Source: Porpolomopsis calyptriformis
Lineage: Eukaryota > Basidiomycota > Agaricomycetes > Agaricales > Hygrophoraceae
Direction of reading: 5' to 3'
Assembly (NCBI GenBank): GCA_951640195.1
Contig: OX621163.1
Coordinates: 3,844,001-3,908,000, forward strand
DNA: 64,000 nucleotides
This document shows, in pieces, positions 11,091 through 21,675 of this stretch. Both the position numbers and the translations under genes were made by a program. How positions within the stretch are numbered: position 1 is the stretch's first letter; every line of letters starts with the position of its first letter. The notes under the pieces are model-generated. The model made no database searches and had not been told where the DNA came from. It worked only from the letters and a program-made list of their open reading frames with translations.

Positions 11091-11612
11091 CTACTCCCTA
11101 TCTAAGGGTTCTTCCTCCATGGGGCCATTGGCACCAATGAGAGATGAAGGAGGGATAATGACATTGGGGGGAAGGGGGGGAATAGATGGGATGAACGCGC
11201 TTTGCCCATATGCTGTTACATACCTAGACTCCCAGTATGTAGCTTGATCCATCCAATACTCAATCATTTCCGCCCTTAAACGTAGCGCTAGCTCCTGCCC
11301 TACAAGTTTGCCATTGAGCTCAAAGAGCTCGCTCTCGAGCTTCCGAAGGTACACGTCTTGCTGATGTCGATCCCTAAGTAGGGTCGCGATGATTTCGTCC
11401 TTTGACGGATTAGCCGGTGCCTCATCCATTGCAGGCATGAGGGTATAAAGGGGTTGGTGGGGGTTATGGCAATTGTAGGCAGTGAGAGGTGGGGGCAGCA
11501 GTACGTGTGTCGTAGGTGGGGGGAGGTTGCTAGACGTGGCTTGGTTATTCGGGTTTGCCTGGTCCCAGTTGAACCATTGGCATTGTGCTTCAGCGGAATA
11601 GGGTGTCGACAT
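11091..11612 (-). CDS. Element A accessory ORF 2 (173 aa), helical
   Basis: Intact frame starting at an ATG on the coding strand, 148 bp after integrase. The first 60 residues are Gln/Asn/Pro rich. Residues about 65-135 form a long amphipathic helix (LRKLESELFELNGKLVGQEL, then LRAEMIEYWMDQ). A Pro-rich segment and an acidic tail follow. It resembles in position, and loosely in composition, the helical accessory ORFs of elements B and E. It may be a structural or assembly protein; this is inference. Confidence 0.6.
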   Translation of the reverse strand: MSTPYSAEAQCQWFNWDQANPNNQATSSNLPPPTTHVLLPPPLTAYNCHNPHQPLYTLMPAMDEAPANPSKDEIIATLLRDRHQQDVYLRKLESELFELNGKLVGQELALRLRAEMIEYWMDQATYWESRYVTAYGQSAFIPSIPPLPPNVIIPPSSLIGANGPMEEEPLDRE

Positions 11613-11759
11613 GATGAGCGGTTTGATTTCAAGTGGAGGGGAGGGACTTTGCAGCAGGAGGTAGCTTGTCGTTGTCTAGATTGAAGGAAAGTAATAAGCG
11701 AGTGTGGGGGCATGCAGTTTACATCAGGTGGCTAGATCTGATCGACGATTAAGTCTTGA

Positions 11760-13055
11760 TTAGGAAGTCTCATTACTTAAACTTCCCATTTCAATATCAG
11801 TGTCCAGATCGCTGGGTTCTGATCGATGATCGGAGTCCTCGGAAGCTGTTTGCCCATCGGCAATCTCATCATCATGGGATAATCTATATAGGGTAGGGCT
11901 ATCTCGATAGACGTAGGGGAGTAAGCGGAATGCAGCATAACGTTCCACATGTTCGGCTCCATCCAGTTCCTGGAGGATGTAGGCTCCTCTTGTCGTTCTC
12001 TTGGCTACCTTATATGGGCCAAGGTACCTTGGTTCTGTCTTGAGCCTTCCTAAGGTAGATTCTAATCGGCTATTTCTAACAAGGACTAGTTCTCCTGGTC
12101 TATAATATCTTCTGATGAGACGCTTCCTGAAATGGTGTTCAAACTGTTGCTTAGACTTGAAACGAGCTTTCTTTAGAGTTTCAGCAGCTTTGTCAATATC
12201 TTCTTGACGTCGTTCTAGCTGTCTAATCCTTAGGGCAAGGAGATCAGAGGTTGATAATCCTGATTGGAAACCCTCAACCATGAAGGTAGCTTCTGCAAGA
12301 TCAAAGGGTAATAAGGGATGCATTCCATGAAGGAGATAATATGGGGAATATCCTGTAACACTACTGACTGTAACTCGGTCAGCAAAGGCTGCTATCTCCA
12401 CCTGTTTGTGCCAGTTTCTGATCCTTCCAAATTTATCTTTGTCACTTGACTTGACGATAGCCTCTCGTAATGTGAAGTGACCACGTTCCACAACTCCATT
12501 GGCATGCTTGTTATATGGAGAGATCCGAACTTGGGGTATATTCAGTCTCTGCAGCAGTATTTCAAATGCTCCTCTGACTTCACTTCCATTATCTGTCACA
12601 ACATGACCAATTGCTCCATATCGGCAATAAAGTTGTTCCCAGAAGAACTTAGCTAGGCTCTGGGAATCATTTCTACGTAAGGCCTTGGCTTCAACTATTC
12701 CAGTAAGGTCATCACGAGCTGCGACAATGAAGTGGAATCTAGCAGATGGAGGCATGAACATAACATCAATATACACTTTTTCGAAAAGAGTAGTAGGCAT
12801 GGAATTTGTAGGAGGTAACTCCATTCGTTTGAGGCTTCGGATTTGGCACTCATGGCATGAGGAGATATGATGGTGGACATCTGTTCTAAGATGTGGCCAG
12901 AAGAATCGTATGCGGATAATTTCAAAGACTGCTTGTTCTCCCTTATGGCCTAGGTTTTCGTGGGCTTGAGTGAGGATAGCAAGCCTCTTCTTTGGCTTTA
13001 GAATTACTAGTAATGGTGACTTATTGCTTCTTTTAAACATCTTTTCTTCTTTCAC
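11760..13055 (-). CDS. pol: Element A integrase region of pol
   Basis: Open frame of 431 codons in the same frame as the RT segment. The zinc-binding part has HENLGHKG and CHEC (about residues 31-71). The core carries D in VYIDVMFMP, D in VVTDNGSEV and E in NGVVERGH, a full DDE set. A C-terminal part with RYLGPYKVAKR follows, and then an acidic tail. No chromodomain is evident. It is separated from the RT segment only by a TAG at 13095-13097 that replaces a likely Gln codon. Confidence 0.88.
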   Translation of the reverse strand: MKEEKMFKRSNKSPLLVILKPKKRLAILTQAHENLGHKGEQAVFEIIRIRFFWPHLRTDVHHHISSCHECQIRSLKRMELPPTNSMPTTLFEKVYIDVMFMPPSARFHFIVAARDDLTGIVEAKALRRNDSQSLAKFFWEQLYCRYGAIGHVVTDNGSEVRGAFEILLQRLNIPQVRISPYNKHANGVVERGHFTLREAIVKSSDKDKFGRIRNWHKQVEIAAFADRVTVSSVTGYSPYYLLHGMHPLLPFDLAEATFMVEGFQSGLSTSDLLALRIRQLERRQEDIDKAAETLKKARFKSKQQFEHHFRKRLIRRYYRPGELVLVRNSRLESTLGRLKTEPRYLGPYKVAKRTTRGAYILQELDGAEHVERYAAFRLLPYVYRDSPTLYRLSHDDEIADGQTASEDSDHRSEPSDLDTDIEMGSLSNETS

Positions 13056-13094
13056 AAAGAACTGTGTGGCTTTCTTGATAAATCTTTTTCGCTC

Positions 13095-14663
13095 CTATAA
13101 ACTTGAGAAATGGGGTAGATGAAAAGTAGAAAGGAATTTATAAATTTCTAATAATAAAAGGTCTTGGCGTGATCTTGTGGATGATGAAGGGAGGGCATAT
13201 GAAGAGTAAGGGAGGGGTGTAGCAGTTACAAATGAAAAATCTTTAATTGATTGAAGTAAAGGAACGTGGATAAGTAATGCAAGATCATCTAACCATGCAT
13301 CACTATGAATAGGGAATTCTTCATCCTCTGCTAACTCTCTTCTAGAAAGGGCATCTGGTCCTCTGAATTGAGTAGCAGGTATATGAATAAGTTTGAAATC
13401 AAATAAGAGAATCCCTTGGATCCATCTGTTAACAGCAGCATTGGGTTGGAGATCTGGTTCATTAAGCATGCCTTTGATATACTTGGCATCAACTTCTACA
13501 TGGAGATTCTTAACTCCAATAAGATATAGCCTCCAATGGCGTAGTGCACGATATAGTCCATATAATTCAAGTTTAGGCTGGGAATACCTGGCCTCTCTTT
13601 CATTCATGGGTAGTGAGCCATATCTAGCTGGTCGACGTTTTCCTTCATCATCAATTTGGGACAGGATAAATCCTGTAGCAATAAAGCTGCTATCTACAGA
13701 TAATATAACTGGATTGTCTGATTGATAGTCAATTGGACGTAAGGCTGGGGCTGAGGCGATTTTCTGTTTTAGTGTATCAAAGGCTTCTTGTCTTCTATCA
13801 TCCCAAATGAACTCTGCATCTTTATGAACCAATTCTGTGAGAGGTCTGGCCAGATGAGAGTAGTCTTGAATCCAAATACGTACTGTTCCACATAATCCTA
13901 AGAAGCCTCGTACTTCTTTAGGAGTCTTGAGAGGGGGCCATTTGAGGATCTTGGATACTTTGTCATCCTCTGGACAACGTCCTTCAGGGGTACACTTCTG
14001 TCCAACTATAAGCACATTAGGTCTACATATCTGGGATTTCTTAGCAGCAAAGGTTCCACCTGCACATTTTACTTGGTGCATAACACGGTGTACATCTAAG
14101 GTATGTTCCCAAATAAATCTTCTGATTCCAGGGTTATCAGGAAGTACTTCTGGCTTTCCATCTTTATCAAGAAATCTTGAGGGAGGCCCTTTAATTGGCA
14201 GGTCATCAATAAAGATGTTTGCAACTACAGGGATTTCATCTTGAAGAATGAAAGTCATACATTTCTGGAATTCAGCTGGTGAGTTAGTGAATCCCATGGG
14301 CAATGAAGTGATACGAAGAAGTCCAAGTGGTGTATAAAAGGCAGTAAGATCTCGTGAGGCTGGATGGACCTTTCTAGCATCAAATCCCCAGAAAAGGTCA
14401 AAGACTGTGTAACATTGGCGTCCTGCAAATGGTTCTACAAAATCATCCACAATGGGAGGGAAACCAGCATCTCTAATGGTGACTTTATTTAGAGGCTGAA
14501 GGTCATGAACAATTCTTAGGGTTCCATTCTTTTTCAAGACGCAGAACCATCGTGATCGATAGGATGATTGACTTGGCTCATAGACTCCTGCATCAATCTT
14601 GGTTTTCAAGAGTTCTATGACTTTCTCATGAATCCCTGGAGGGATAGGGATATTCTTATACAC
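13095..14663 (-). CDS. pol: Element A reverse transcriptase and RNase H region of pol
   Basis: 522 codons. RT motifs: SSYRSRWFCVLKK, LRIVHDLQPLN, FDLFWGFDAR, LPMGFTNSPAEFQ, and the catalytic FIDD (IFIDDLPIKG, about residues 150-160), with Phe in place of the usual Tyr. RNase H follows (SVDSSFIATGFILSQ, LELYGLYRALRHWR), ending with PDALSRREL. The frame continues upstream to a TGA at 14727-14729 that replaces an Arg codon. Architecture is typical of the gypsy order PR-RT-RH-IN. Confidence 0.92.
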   Translation of the reverse strand: MYKNIPIPPGIHEKVIELLKTKIDAGVYEPSQSSYRSRWFCVLKKNGTLRIVHDLQPLNKVTIRDAGFPPIVDDFVEPFAGRQCYTVFDLFWGFDARKVHPASRDLTAFYTPLGLLRITSLPMGFTNSPAEFQKCMTFILQDEIPVVANIFIDDLPIKGPPSRFLDKDGKPEVLPDNPGIRRFIWEHTLDVHRVMHQVKCAGGTFAAKKSQICRPNVLIVGQKCTPEGRCPEDDKVSKILKWPPLKTPKEVRGFLGLCGTVRIWIQDYSHLARPLTELVHKDAEFIWDDRRQEAFDTLKQKIASAPALRPIDYQSDNPVILSVDSSFIATGFILSQIDDEGKRRPARYGSLPMNEREARYSQPKLELYGLYRALRHWRLYLIGVKNLHVEVDAKYIKGMLNEPDLQPNAAVNRWIQGILLFDFKLIHIPATQFRGPDALSRRELAEDEEFPIHSDAWLDDLALLIHVPLLQSIKDFSFVTATPLPYSSYALPSSSTRSRQDLLLLEIYKFLSTFHLPHFSSL

Positions 14664-14726
14664 CCAAGGGGTGTGCGGGATAGTTGGAATAATATATGGT
14701 GAAAAGTATGACTCTTTGAGTGTTCC

Positions 14727-16812
14727 TCATTCTGGATCTTCAAAGGCAATGGCTTCCTGGTTAAGCCACATAACATGATTGAATAGTTTCTCTTCTTCAG
14801 GGAGAAGGAACCCTTCTTCATTTACCTTTAGAAATTCTAGTCGAGCTTCAGTGAGTCTTGGGGTTGGAGAGAAATCAGGGGGCTGTCTTGGCAAGAAGGG
14901 GAGGCTGGATAAAGGGTTGTGAGGGAACTTTCTGATTACTCTAGCAGCTTCAGGGAATGTCCCAGACACTGGGTAAGTCCTTTGGCTAACCTTCTTGTAG
15001 GCTGTGAACACTTTGGGGAAACCTTCGCTATCTAGGTTATCAGATGGAATCATAACAGTGTCGTCAATGTTGAGGTATTCTCTTGCCATCTCATTTTCAT
15101 CTGTAAAGTAGTAGTAGTCGGCTTCTGAATCGGCAGGTGTAGTTTCATTATCATCTTCAGGGTAGGCTAGCTCTGGTTCATAAGAGGGGGTGTACTCGGT
15201 ATCTTCATTTATAGTCATTGAGTAACATTTGATGTGATGACTCTGAGGATTGTTGATTTGAGGTGTGCATAATGCATGTAGTTTCTTATTACTAGGATTG
15301 GGTGACATGGGGTTGGTATGGAGAGTAGCTAAACTAGGTGGGATTGCCTTGGTATAAATCATATTTAAGGAGAACAGTGGGCAAAATGATTGGTCTGAGC
15401 ATAGAAGAGGGTATCTTGGTGCAGGGGACAAAGTAAGTGAGTTTTGCATATGGGAGAGGGAGTTGGCTGTAGGTTTAATCCTGAGGATAAACCTGAAGGT
15501 CTCTGGTGTTAAAGTAAGGACCAAAGTACCCTTCATTAAACAGATCTGAGATGAGGGAGGGGTTACGAAATTCCATGTTAAGAACTGCATTGATTGCATC
15601 AGCAAGAAGTAGTCTGTTTGCTGCTTGAAATACAGCAGCTGAATACAGAAAAAACTCTGCTTCCTCTTCTGAGAGCAATGGGTTACACCCAGCTCTCTCC
15701 TGCTCAACAGGAAAAACAAATGGACTAGGATGAGGGCACCAAGGCATCTGGTATGGGGTGCATGAGTCTTCTTTCCTCCAATGAGGGAACAGTTGGCTGT
15801 GGTATAGAAAGTAATGGTGGGCTGGGTTACTGACTGGCATGGTATGGACATAAGTCTTCCAGGCAGGGGTGTTGAGGATAGTGGCAGTATGCCCAATACA
15901 TGTATGAAGGGCCTTGCGGATTCCAGCCAAGAAGGCTAGGTGGACCTTGGCACTGTCAATGAAATGGTCAGGCCCAATGAGGGACTGCATAGTGGGGCGT
16001 GTGGGTAAAGGCAAGCCTTCCCCCTTGGCTGTGATATTCAGGATGTAGATGGGCTCTGCTGAGCTGAGTACAGGCTCTGCCTGCAACTGGTTGAGCAGGT
16101 TCTGCTCTGGATAGTGGGTTGACTGAAGGGAAGTAAGGGTATTGGGGGTGTCTCTGAAGATCATAGGTTTCATAGGGGGGGGAGGACAGATATCAGTCTC
16201 TTGATTGTGACTTAGATCAGACATGTAAAGAGAAGATAATGTATTAGAGGGGTATACAAAAGATACATCATCTTCCGAGGAAATATCAGAATCAGAGGAA
16301 GCATCTGATTCCGTGCGGACATCCCAATGGTGCCCGGCACCATTTACATACTCGTGATATCTATCATACGACGTATTTATGAAGGGGTCCCCACGCTCGC
16401 GCAGGGACACACTGCTGTCGTACATTACGTCAGTGGGTGAGTACGGGGTATATGGGGGGGAATCGAGGGAAGGGCGCGACGGGCGGTAAACGCCGTTGTC
16501 ATCGGACACGGAAGTGGGCGGTGACGGGAGGAACAAGGGGGTGCGACGAGCGGTCGGGCGCTCGTCGCATGTGTCGATGGGGGGGAGTGGGGAATAGCAA
16601 AGTGCGGGGGCTGGTGGGCAGTCATATGCGCCGTGGTCCCACTCTGGGTAGGACTGAGCGCAGGGGCGCACGTAGGTGCGCCCATACGAATGGACTAATG
16701 ACGTCGGGGTGTCGTTAGCGGGGCATCGGGCGGGGACATGGATGGCTGTGGTTGTGGGGGCTGGGCCGACCGCGTTGAATGGGGAAGTCGGCGGTGGAGG
16801 CGGGGGCGACAC
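14727..16812 (-). pseudogene. Element A pol linker region with a frame change
   Basis: The region between protease and RT is Pro/Ser/acid rich and low in motifs. From 16812 it is open in the frame of the protease segment to 15475. From there to 14727 the coding-like sequence (acidic, rich in D/E/Y, for example SYEPELAYPEDDNE) is in the frame used by RT. A single indel near 15.48 kb, or a programmed shift, would join them. A TGA at 16873-16875 separates it from the protease segment. The stretch 16.4-17.2 kb is GC rich compared with the rest of the element. Confidence 0.6.
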
Positions 16813-16872
16813 TGAGTCGCGGGTCCGGGCCCACTGTGCGTCGAGTGACGACTGGGCATCACTGAGGGGGCG

Positions 16873-18792
16873 TCAGAGCGGGAGAGGGTGATGAACAGGT
16901 GGGGGGGGTCGCGCAGATGTAGCGAGTAAAACCATGGGCGGGGGCGACGGGGGTGCGCGCAGCTCCTGACTGTCGACTGGGTAATCGCCCCACCCGCGCT
17001 CTACCTCCATGGGCGACGACATCTCCGTGTTGGCGTCGTCACCCTCATAGTCGTGGTCGACGGACGAGGGGGCAGGGACGTAGCGATTGGACCCGGGTGG
17101 GTCCATTCGCGGGTCGCAAGTGGGGGGATGGAAAGCGTCGACGCACCGCGTCACTGGAGGTACGTCAGTTTCCATTTGATTTACTTCTTCCGGGTACTCA
17201 CAAATTACTTCTGGGCCACTTCTCCAGGCTGGAGATGGCTTGGTGGGGATGCGAGAGCCCCCAGCACCCGGGGAAGGAGGGGGCGCGGCCAGGGCTACTT
17301 CCCCGACTGCCAACGCGTTGGGGTAAAACTTGAAGTACAGTTGCCCCACCCTCACAGAGGGGGGGGTGTAAGGATTGTCAGATGTGATGGCTGCGAGAGT
17401 AGCGTTGAGGAGGATCCCGTGTTTGAACGGGATCCTGCGCTCGTCCAATTGTGGAGGGAACCGTTGGGCGTAAGGGGACACGACCATGAAGGTAGCGGAG
17501 GGAGCCGTGGGGTGGACTATCCGCTCAGCGATGGCTCGCATCATCAGACTGAACATATCGGGGCCCTCATGAGGGAGGGGTCCCCAGTCGACGTGTACTG
17601 GGAGCGGGAGAATGTTGGGGGAAAAGGGGGGCGGTAAAAAGGGGGTCACATGGACGTAGGGAGCGCTTTGGGACATAGTCTGGGCATGAGGCATCGTTTT
17701 TAGCAGTAACGATTGCCTCTTTGGAATAAATTTTGGACTTATATGCTTATTGGGAACAATGGTGGCGTCTTTAAAAATAGAATTCCCATTGTTAGTAACT
17801 AATTCAGTCAGATATGCGCTAAAAAACAATAAACCTCCGTCTCGGAGTCCGTTTTTCGGAGGATTTGTAATACCCATAATAGGATATATCACGTCTGAGC
17901 TCGAATTCTTATTGTTCTCTGTCGGTCCTGAGGTTATGGTTAGTACCGACGCTTTTGGAAGTAAGTTCGAGCAGAGCTTAGAACTCACAGGCCCATCGAC
18001 GGCTGGGCTTGAACTACTTCCAGTGGCCGTATTGGTAAGTGCAGCACATACTGCTACCTCAGGCCTAACAAGTGGGCTTGGATTAATGTGGTACCCTAAG
18101 GAGGGAACCTGAGGGGCTACAAATATCTCATATTTGGCCTCTGGATTCTTTGGGTGCTTGAACAAGAGGTAAGTTCCCTCTGTTCTTTCATCAATGGTAA
18201 CTAGATTATCATGTAGCCATGGGCGTCCAAGTAACAAATAAAAGGGGACTGACTCCCCAATAAAGAGATTGGCATAGGTAGTAATACCTCCACAGGTTAA
18301 TGGGACATTAGATACCAATCCAGCAAGGGTTCCTACACCTCCATTAGCATCATTCATAACTAATGTCTTAGTTAGGTCCCTAGGTCTCTGAAGGATTAAT
18401 TTCCATGCATCCTTACTAACCACATTCAATTGGGATCCTGTGTCAATGATAGCAGATACAGGGCACTTATCACATTCAACCTGGAGCTTGATCAGTTCCT
18501 CTCTGTCTCTAGTGAGAAAGGAAGTAGCTAAAACAGCAGTCTTCACATTCTTCCTTTTGATCATTTCTGAGAGTTTATCAGATATTTCCTTGGATGATCC
18601 CAGGACTTCTCTGACTTTCAGGGTAACTGATGTATCAAGAATCTGATTAACTACCTGGTTGTCGCCAATTGTAGAGGATATCTCTGATTGACGTACTGGA
18701 GATTTAGTAGAGACTTGGGGTGCTAATTCTGTGGTATCTTGGGGTAGGGGTGCAGTCTGTTTAGCTCTGGATTTTCTAGTTATATCCTTCAT
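16873..18792 (-). CDS. Element A aspartic protease segment
   Basis: 639 codons. Retropepsin motif IIDTGSQLNVV at about residues 113-125 with the second conserved patch LLLGRPWLHD. A long Pro-rich, low-motif extension follows. Upstream in the same frame are TGA codons at 18826-18828 and 18922-18924, both at likely Arg positions, which detach it from Gag. The three segments 20535-18922, 18792-16873 and 16812-15475 share one frame, so the ancestor was a single gag-pro ORF. Confidence 0.85.
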   Translation of the reverse strand: MKDITRKSRAKQTAPLPQDTTELAPQVSTKSPVRQSEISSTIGDNQVVNQILDTSVTLKVREVLGSSKEISDKLSEMIKRKNVKTAVLATSFLTRDREELIKLQVECDKCPVSAIIDTGSQLNVVSKDAWKLILQRPRDLTKTLVMNDANGGVGTLAGLVSNVPLTCGGITTYANLFIGESVPFYLLLGRPWLHDNLVTIDERTEGTYLLFKHPKNPEAKYEIFVAPQVPSLGYHINPSPLVRPEVAVCAALTNTATGSSSSPAVDGPVSSKLCSNLLPKASVLTITSGPTENNKNSSSDVIYPIMGITNPPKNGLRDGGLLFFSAYLTELVTNNGNSIFKDATIVPNKHISPKFIPKRQSLLLKTMPHAQTMSQSAPYVHVTPFLPPPFSPNILPLPVHVDWGPLPHEGPDMFSLMMRAIAERIVHPTAPSATFMVVSPYAQRFPPQLDERRIPFKHGILLNATLAAITSDNPYTPPSVRVGQLYFKFYPNALAVGEVALAAPPPSPGAGGSRIPTKPSPAWRSGPEVICEYPEEVNQMETDVPPVTRCVDAFHPPTCDPRMDPPGSNRYVPAPSSVDHDYEGDDANTEMSSPMEVERGWGDYPVDSQELRAPPSPPPMVLLATSARPPPPVHHPLPL

Positions 18793-18921
18793 GTCAATAT
18801 CTTTATTAATTTCTGTGGGAGGAATTCATTTAACTCTGGCATCAATAGGTGTAGGCAGTGCCTTAATAAAGTCTTTGTCGTGATGAGGCTTCAGTACCTC
18901 AGTTGGGAGATGAGTTTGGAA

Positions 18922-20535
18922 TCATAAGGGGGCAGCTTTAGGTGTAGTGCTTGGGAATGGGTGAGAACCTTGGGTAGCAGCTGTGCTTTCTTTCCCTTTG
19001 GTCCTAGACTTTATAGGGGGATAGACTCCATCAAATACTTCCTTCCTAGCTGTAGTAATCTTGTGAGGGACTCTGTCTGCTGCCATAACTTGTACATCCT
19101 CATCCTGGACTTCTGGCTCATACTCAGTGGCTGGGATTACATATACACCTGAATCATCTTTTTCAAACTCAGGTTCTGATAGGTAGTAATCTGAGCAATC
19201 ACTTTGCAGAGTAAGGAAATGAGTCTGGATGGGCTTAGTCTTGTCTTGAGTGAGTCTTGCTACAGCTTGGATAAAGGTCTCTTCAGGGAGTCGACGAATA
19301 AAAGCACCATTCTTGAATACTAGCTTCCTATTTGCATCACGTATAAGTGTGCCTGAAGCAATGAGTTCATCAATCTTGGGACAACTAGACATTCCATGTC
19401 CTTTACTTCCACAACCATAACAGGTGATTGTGTCTCCAGTATTCCTGGGACTAGTATTGGATATAGGGAATGTGTTTGAAGAGGGAAGCATAGAAGATCT
19501 TGGTGAAGATACTCGAAGAGTAGGTGGTTTGATACACCTAGCTATATCAGGATCAAGTTTGAGGGCTTTATAGTAGGCAAGTCCATAGCGTAAATCATCT
19601 AGGGAGAGTTTTCCCATCTCTTTGACAAGAGATTCTACTTCATCTTGGACTGGAGTAGTAGACTTGCTAGATGCCTTCTTACCCTTGTGATCTTCTTTCT
19701 TCTGACTGGTCTTCTTTGAGGGTTTCTTGAGATCTTCATCATCAGAATCCCATCTGCTCTTATGGGACTTCTTACCATTATTCTTCTTCTTCCTTCTAGG
19801 TCTCCTTTCGACTTCACTTTCTTCATCAAATGATGAAGAGTTATCACTAGATGTGTCTGACTCTGTTTCATCATCCCTTCCAGGAATATCTGAGTCAGAG
19901 TCAGCTAGGTTGATATCAAACTGATTACGTTCAAATAACACTTCAGCTACTTTGATTACTTTCTTCATAGGGAATGGGGAAGTAACATCCAGAGGGGTGG
20001 TTCCAGAAGCATTAATAAGTCTGGCTTCAATCACCTGTCTGAGAGTCTTGTTAATTCCATTCCAGAAATAAGCAGCTTGTTCGTCTTCTGAGATTCTCTG
20101 CTTGGCTTGTAGCCATCCTGCAATAGTGATGAATCTTCTTTCATACTTCTTCCAACGTGTTAATGAATGGATTTGCCTAGTCTTCCACTTACGAGTGAAA
20201 GAGAGGAGGTCTTTGACAATGTATCGAGTTTCCTTTAAGGCAGCATCATAGTACCTATTGAGATCAGCTTCCAGCTTGGGCCAATCATTGGTCCTATAGC
20301 TTTCAAGGGCTTCAATTAACTGGACTACTTTACTAGAACAGTAGTCAATGAGGTGTTCACCCTTCTCCACATCAGGTACATTGTAAACTTTACATAACTG
20401 ATTAAAGTGTCTGAGGAAGTGCTTGATTTGTTCATGGCTTCCACTGAACTTAGATGGAGCAGACTTCTGTCCCAGAAGGGGCATCATGTCTGGGGTGCGT
20501 GTAAACTGAGATTGGACTTGAGACTGTCCAGACAT
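18922..20535 (-). CDS. gag: Element A Gag with CCHC zinc knuckle
   Basis: 537 codons from an ATG (MSGQSQVQSQ). A capsid-like domain covers about residues 25-215 (FSGSHEQIKHFLRHF, WPKLEADLNRYYD, FWNGINKTLRQVIEARL). A Ser/acid stretch and a Lys-rich stretch follow (215-300). A zinc knuckle CYGCGSKGHGMSSC (C-x2-C-x4-H-x4-C) lies near residue 370. The start is chosen because the 5' LTR and primer site lie about 95 bp upstream with no earlier ATG in frame. It packages the element RNA by family knowledge. Confidence 0.9.
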   Translation of the reverse strand: MSGQSQVQSQFTRTPDMMPLLGQKSAPSKFSGSHEQIKHFLRHFNQLCKVYNVPDVEKGEHLIDYCSSKVVQLIEALESYRTNDWPKLEADLNRYYDAALKETRYIVKDLLSFTRKWKTRQIHSLTRWKKYERRFITIAGWLQAKQRISEDEQAAYFWNGINKTLRQVIEARLINASGTTPLDVTSPFPMKKVIKVAEVLFERNQFDINLADSDSDIPGRDDETESDTSSDNSSSFDEESEVERRPRRKKKNNGKKSHKSRWDSDDEDLKKPSKKTSQKKEDHKGKKASSKSTTPVQDEVESLVKEMGKLSLDDLRYGLAYYKALKLDPDIARCIKPPTLRVSSPRSSMLPSSNTFPISNTSPRNTGDTITCYGCGSKGHGMSSCPKIDELIASGTLIRDANRKLVFKNGAFIRRLPEETFIQAVARLTQDKTKPIQTHFLTLQSDCSDYYLSEPEFEKDDSGVYVIPATEYEPEVQDEDVQVMAADRVPHKITTARKEVFDGVYPPIKSRTKGKESTAATQGSHPFPSTTPKAAPL

Positions 20536-20630
20536 AGTAAGTGTTGAATACTAAGTTGGGAGTTATGTTGATGAGTGGGGTCTGAATAAGTTGGGGAGTG
20601 AGATTACAATCAATCACAATCACCCCTCGC

Positions 20631-20641
20631 GGTGGGCTCCA
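20631..20641 (-). promoter_or_regulatory. Primer-binding-like site of element A
   Basis: TGGAGCCCACC in coding orientation, five bases after the 5' LTR end. The same 11 bases occupy the same place in element C (36602-36612). It begins TGG, as expected for pairing with a tRNA CCA end. The tRNA was not identified. Confidence 0.65.
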
Positions 20642-20646
20642 AATTA

Positions 20647-21675
20647 TATCAGGTGAAATATAAATACTTCACTTCTAGGACTACTGGAGTTATACGTCAA
20701 TCAAGTAGGTCCTAGTTGTTCGGGGGAGATGTGAGTTGATTGGGTAATGATCACTTCCTCCTTTGATGGGGCTTGAGTAATCCTTGGCTAGGATGTACAG
20801 ATGAGCAGGCTATCCAAACTCAATGGATAGTATTGACTGGGAGAGCAAGAATGAAGTCAACGGCTGACTTAGAAGAATATGTATCACAGTGAGGTCTCTC
20901 CAATAAGGACTGAGACTTAGAGAATGTGATGAATAAGCAGGGGCTGAAGTAAGATAAGATAGTCCTCGGTGGCTATCTTCAACTTACAGAAATACGTCAA
21001 GGGGTGATTCCTAAGTTGGTTCTTAACGTAAGAGGGCTTAGGCGAAATCACACAGGGTATAAGCTTAATAGACTAGATTGGATTGGATGTATTGACTACA
21101 GACAAGTAGTATCAATAAGGGGTAGTACTAGGTACTGAGTACTAGGGGTGAGTTCAAGGGAAAAGGGGGAGAGTGGACTAGGGGAGGGGAGTGGGGTAAA
21201 AGTGGGTTGAAAGTGAACTGAACTCCTCACTGGTGAAAAGGGGGCCCTTTATATATGTTTGAGAACAATGGGCAATGAGAACAATAGGAAATAAGAACAA
21301 TGGACAAAAGAACAATGAGGAGTTTGAATTGTGACTCACTATGAGTCAGACAATGAGGAGAACAATGGGGAAGATTAATATGAGTCATAGTGACTCAGAG
21401 AACAATGGAGTGATGACAGAACAATAGAGAAATGGGATATGAGTCATTCTGACTCAGAGAACAATGGGAAGAATGCTATTGTCCATGATAAGATAGCATA
21501 AGTAAAGATAGTAGTGTATCTTATCTGAGATAAGATAATGTGTGAAGGACAGTGATATCTTATCTAAGATAAGATCAGATAAGATAAGATAAAGGATATT
21601 TGAGCTATGGATGCTACTTGCTGAATGCATGATCTTTGGTTAAGTTTGATACCAAATCAGTTTGGGATCATGACA
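20647..21675 (-). repeat. 5' LTR of element A
   Basis: 1029 bp, nearly identical to 9123-10151, with the same TATA box and motif arrays at 21244-21597. Flanked on the right by the target duplicate ACTG. Confidence 0.93.

Noticed and set aside
16437..17637. Long plus-strand frames (93, 126 and 194 codons)
   Set aside because: Shadows of the GC-rich, Pro-rich protease extension and linker of element A on the other strand.
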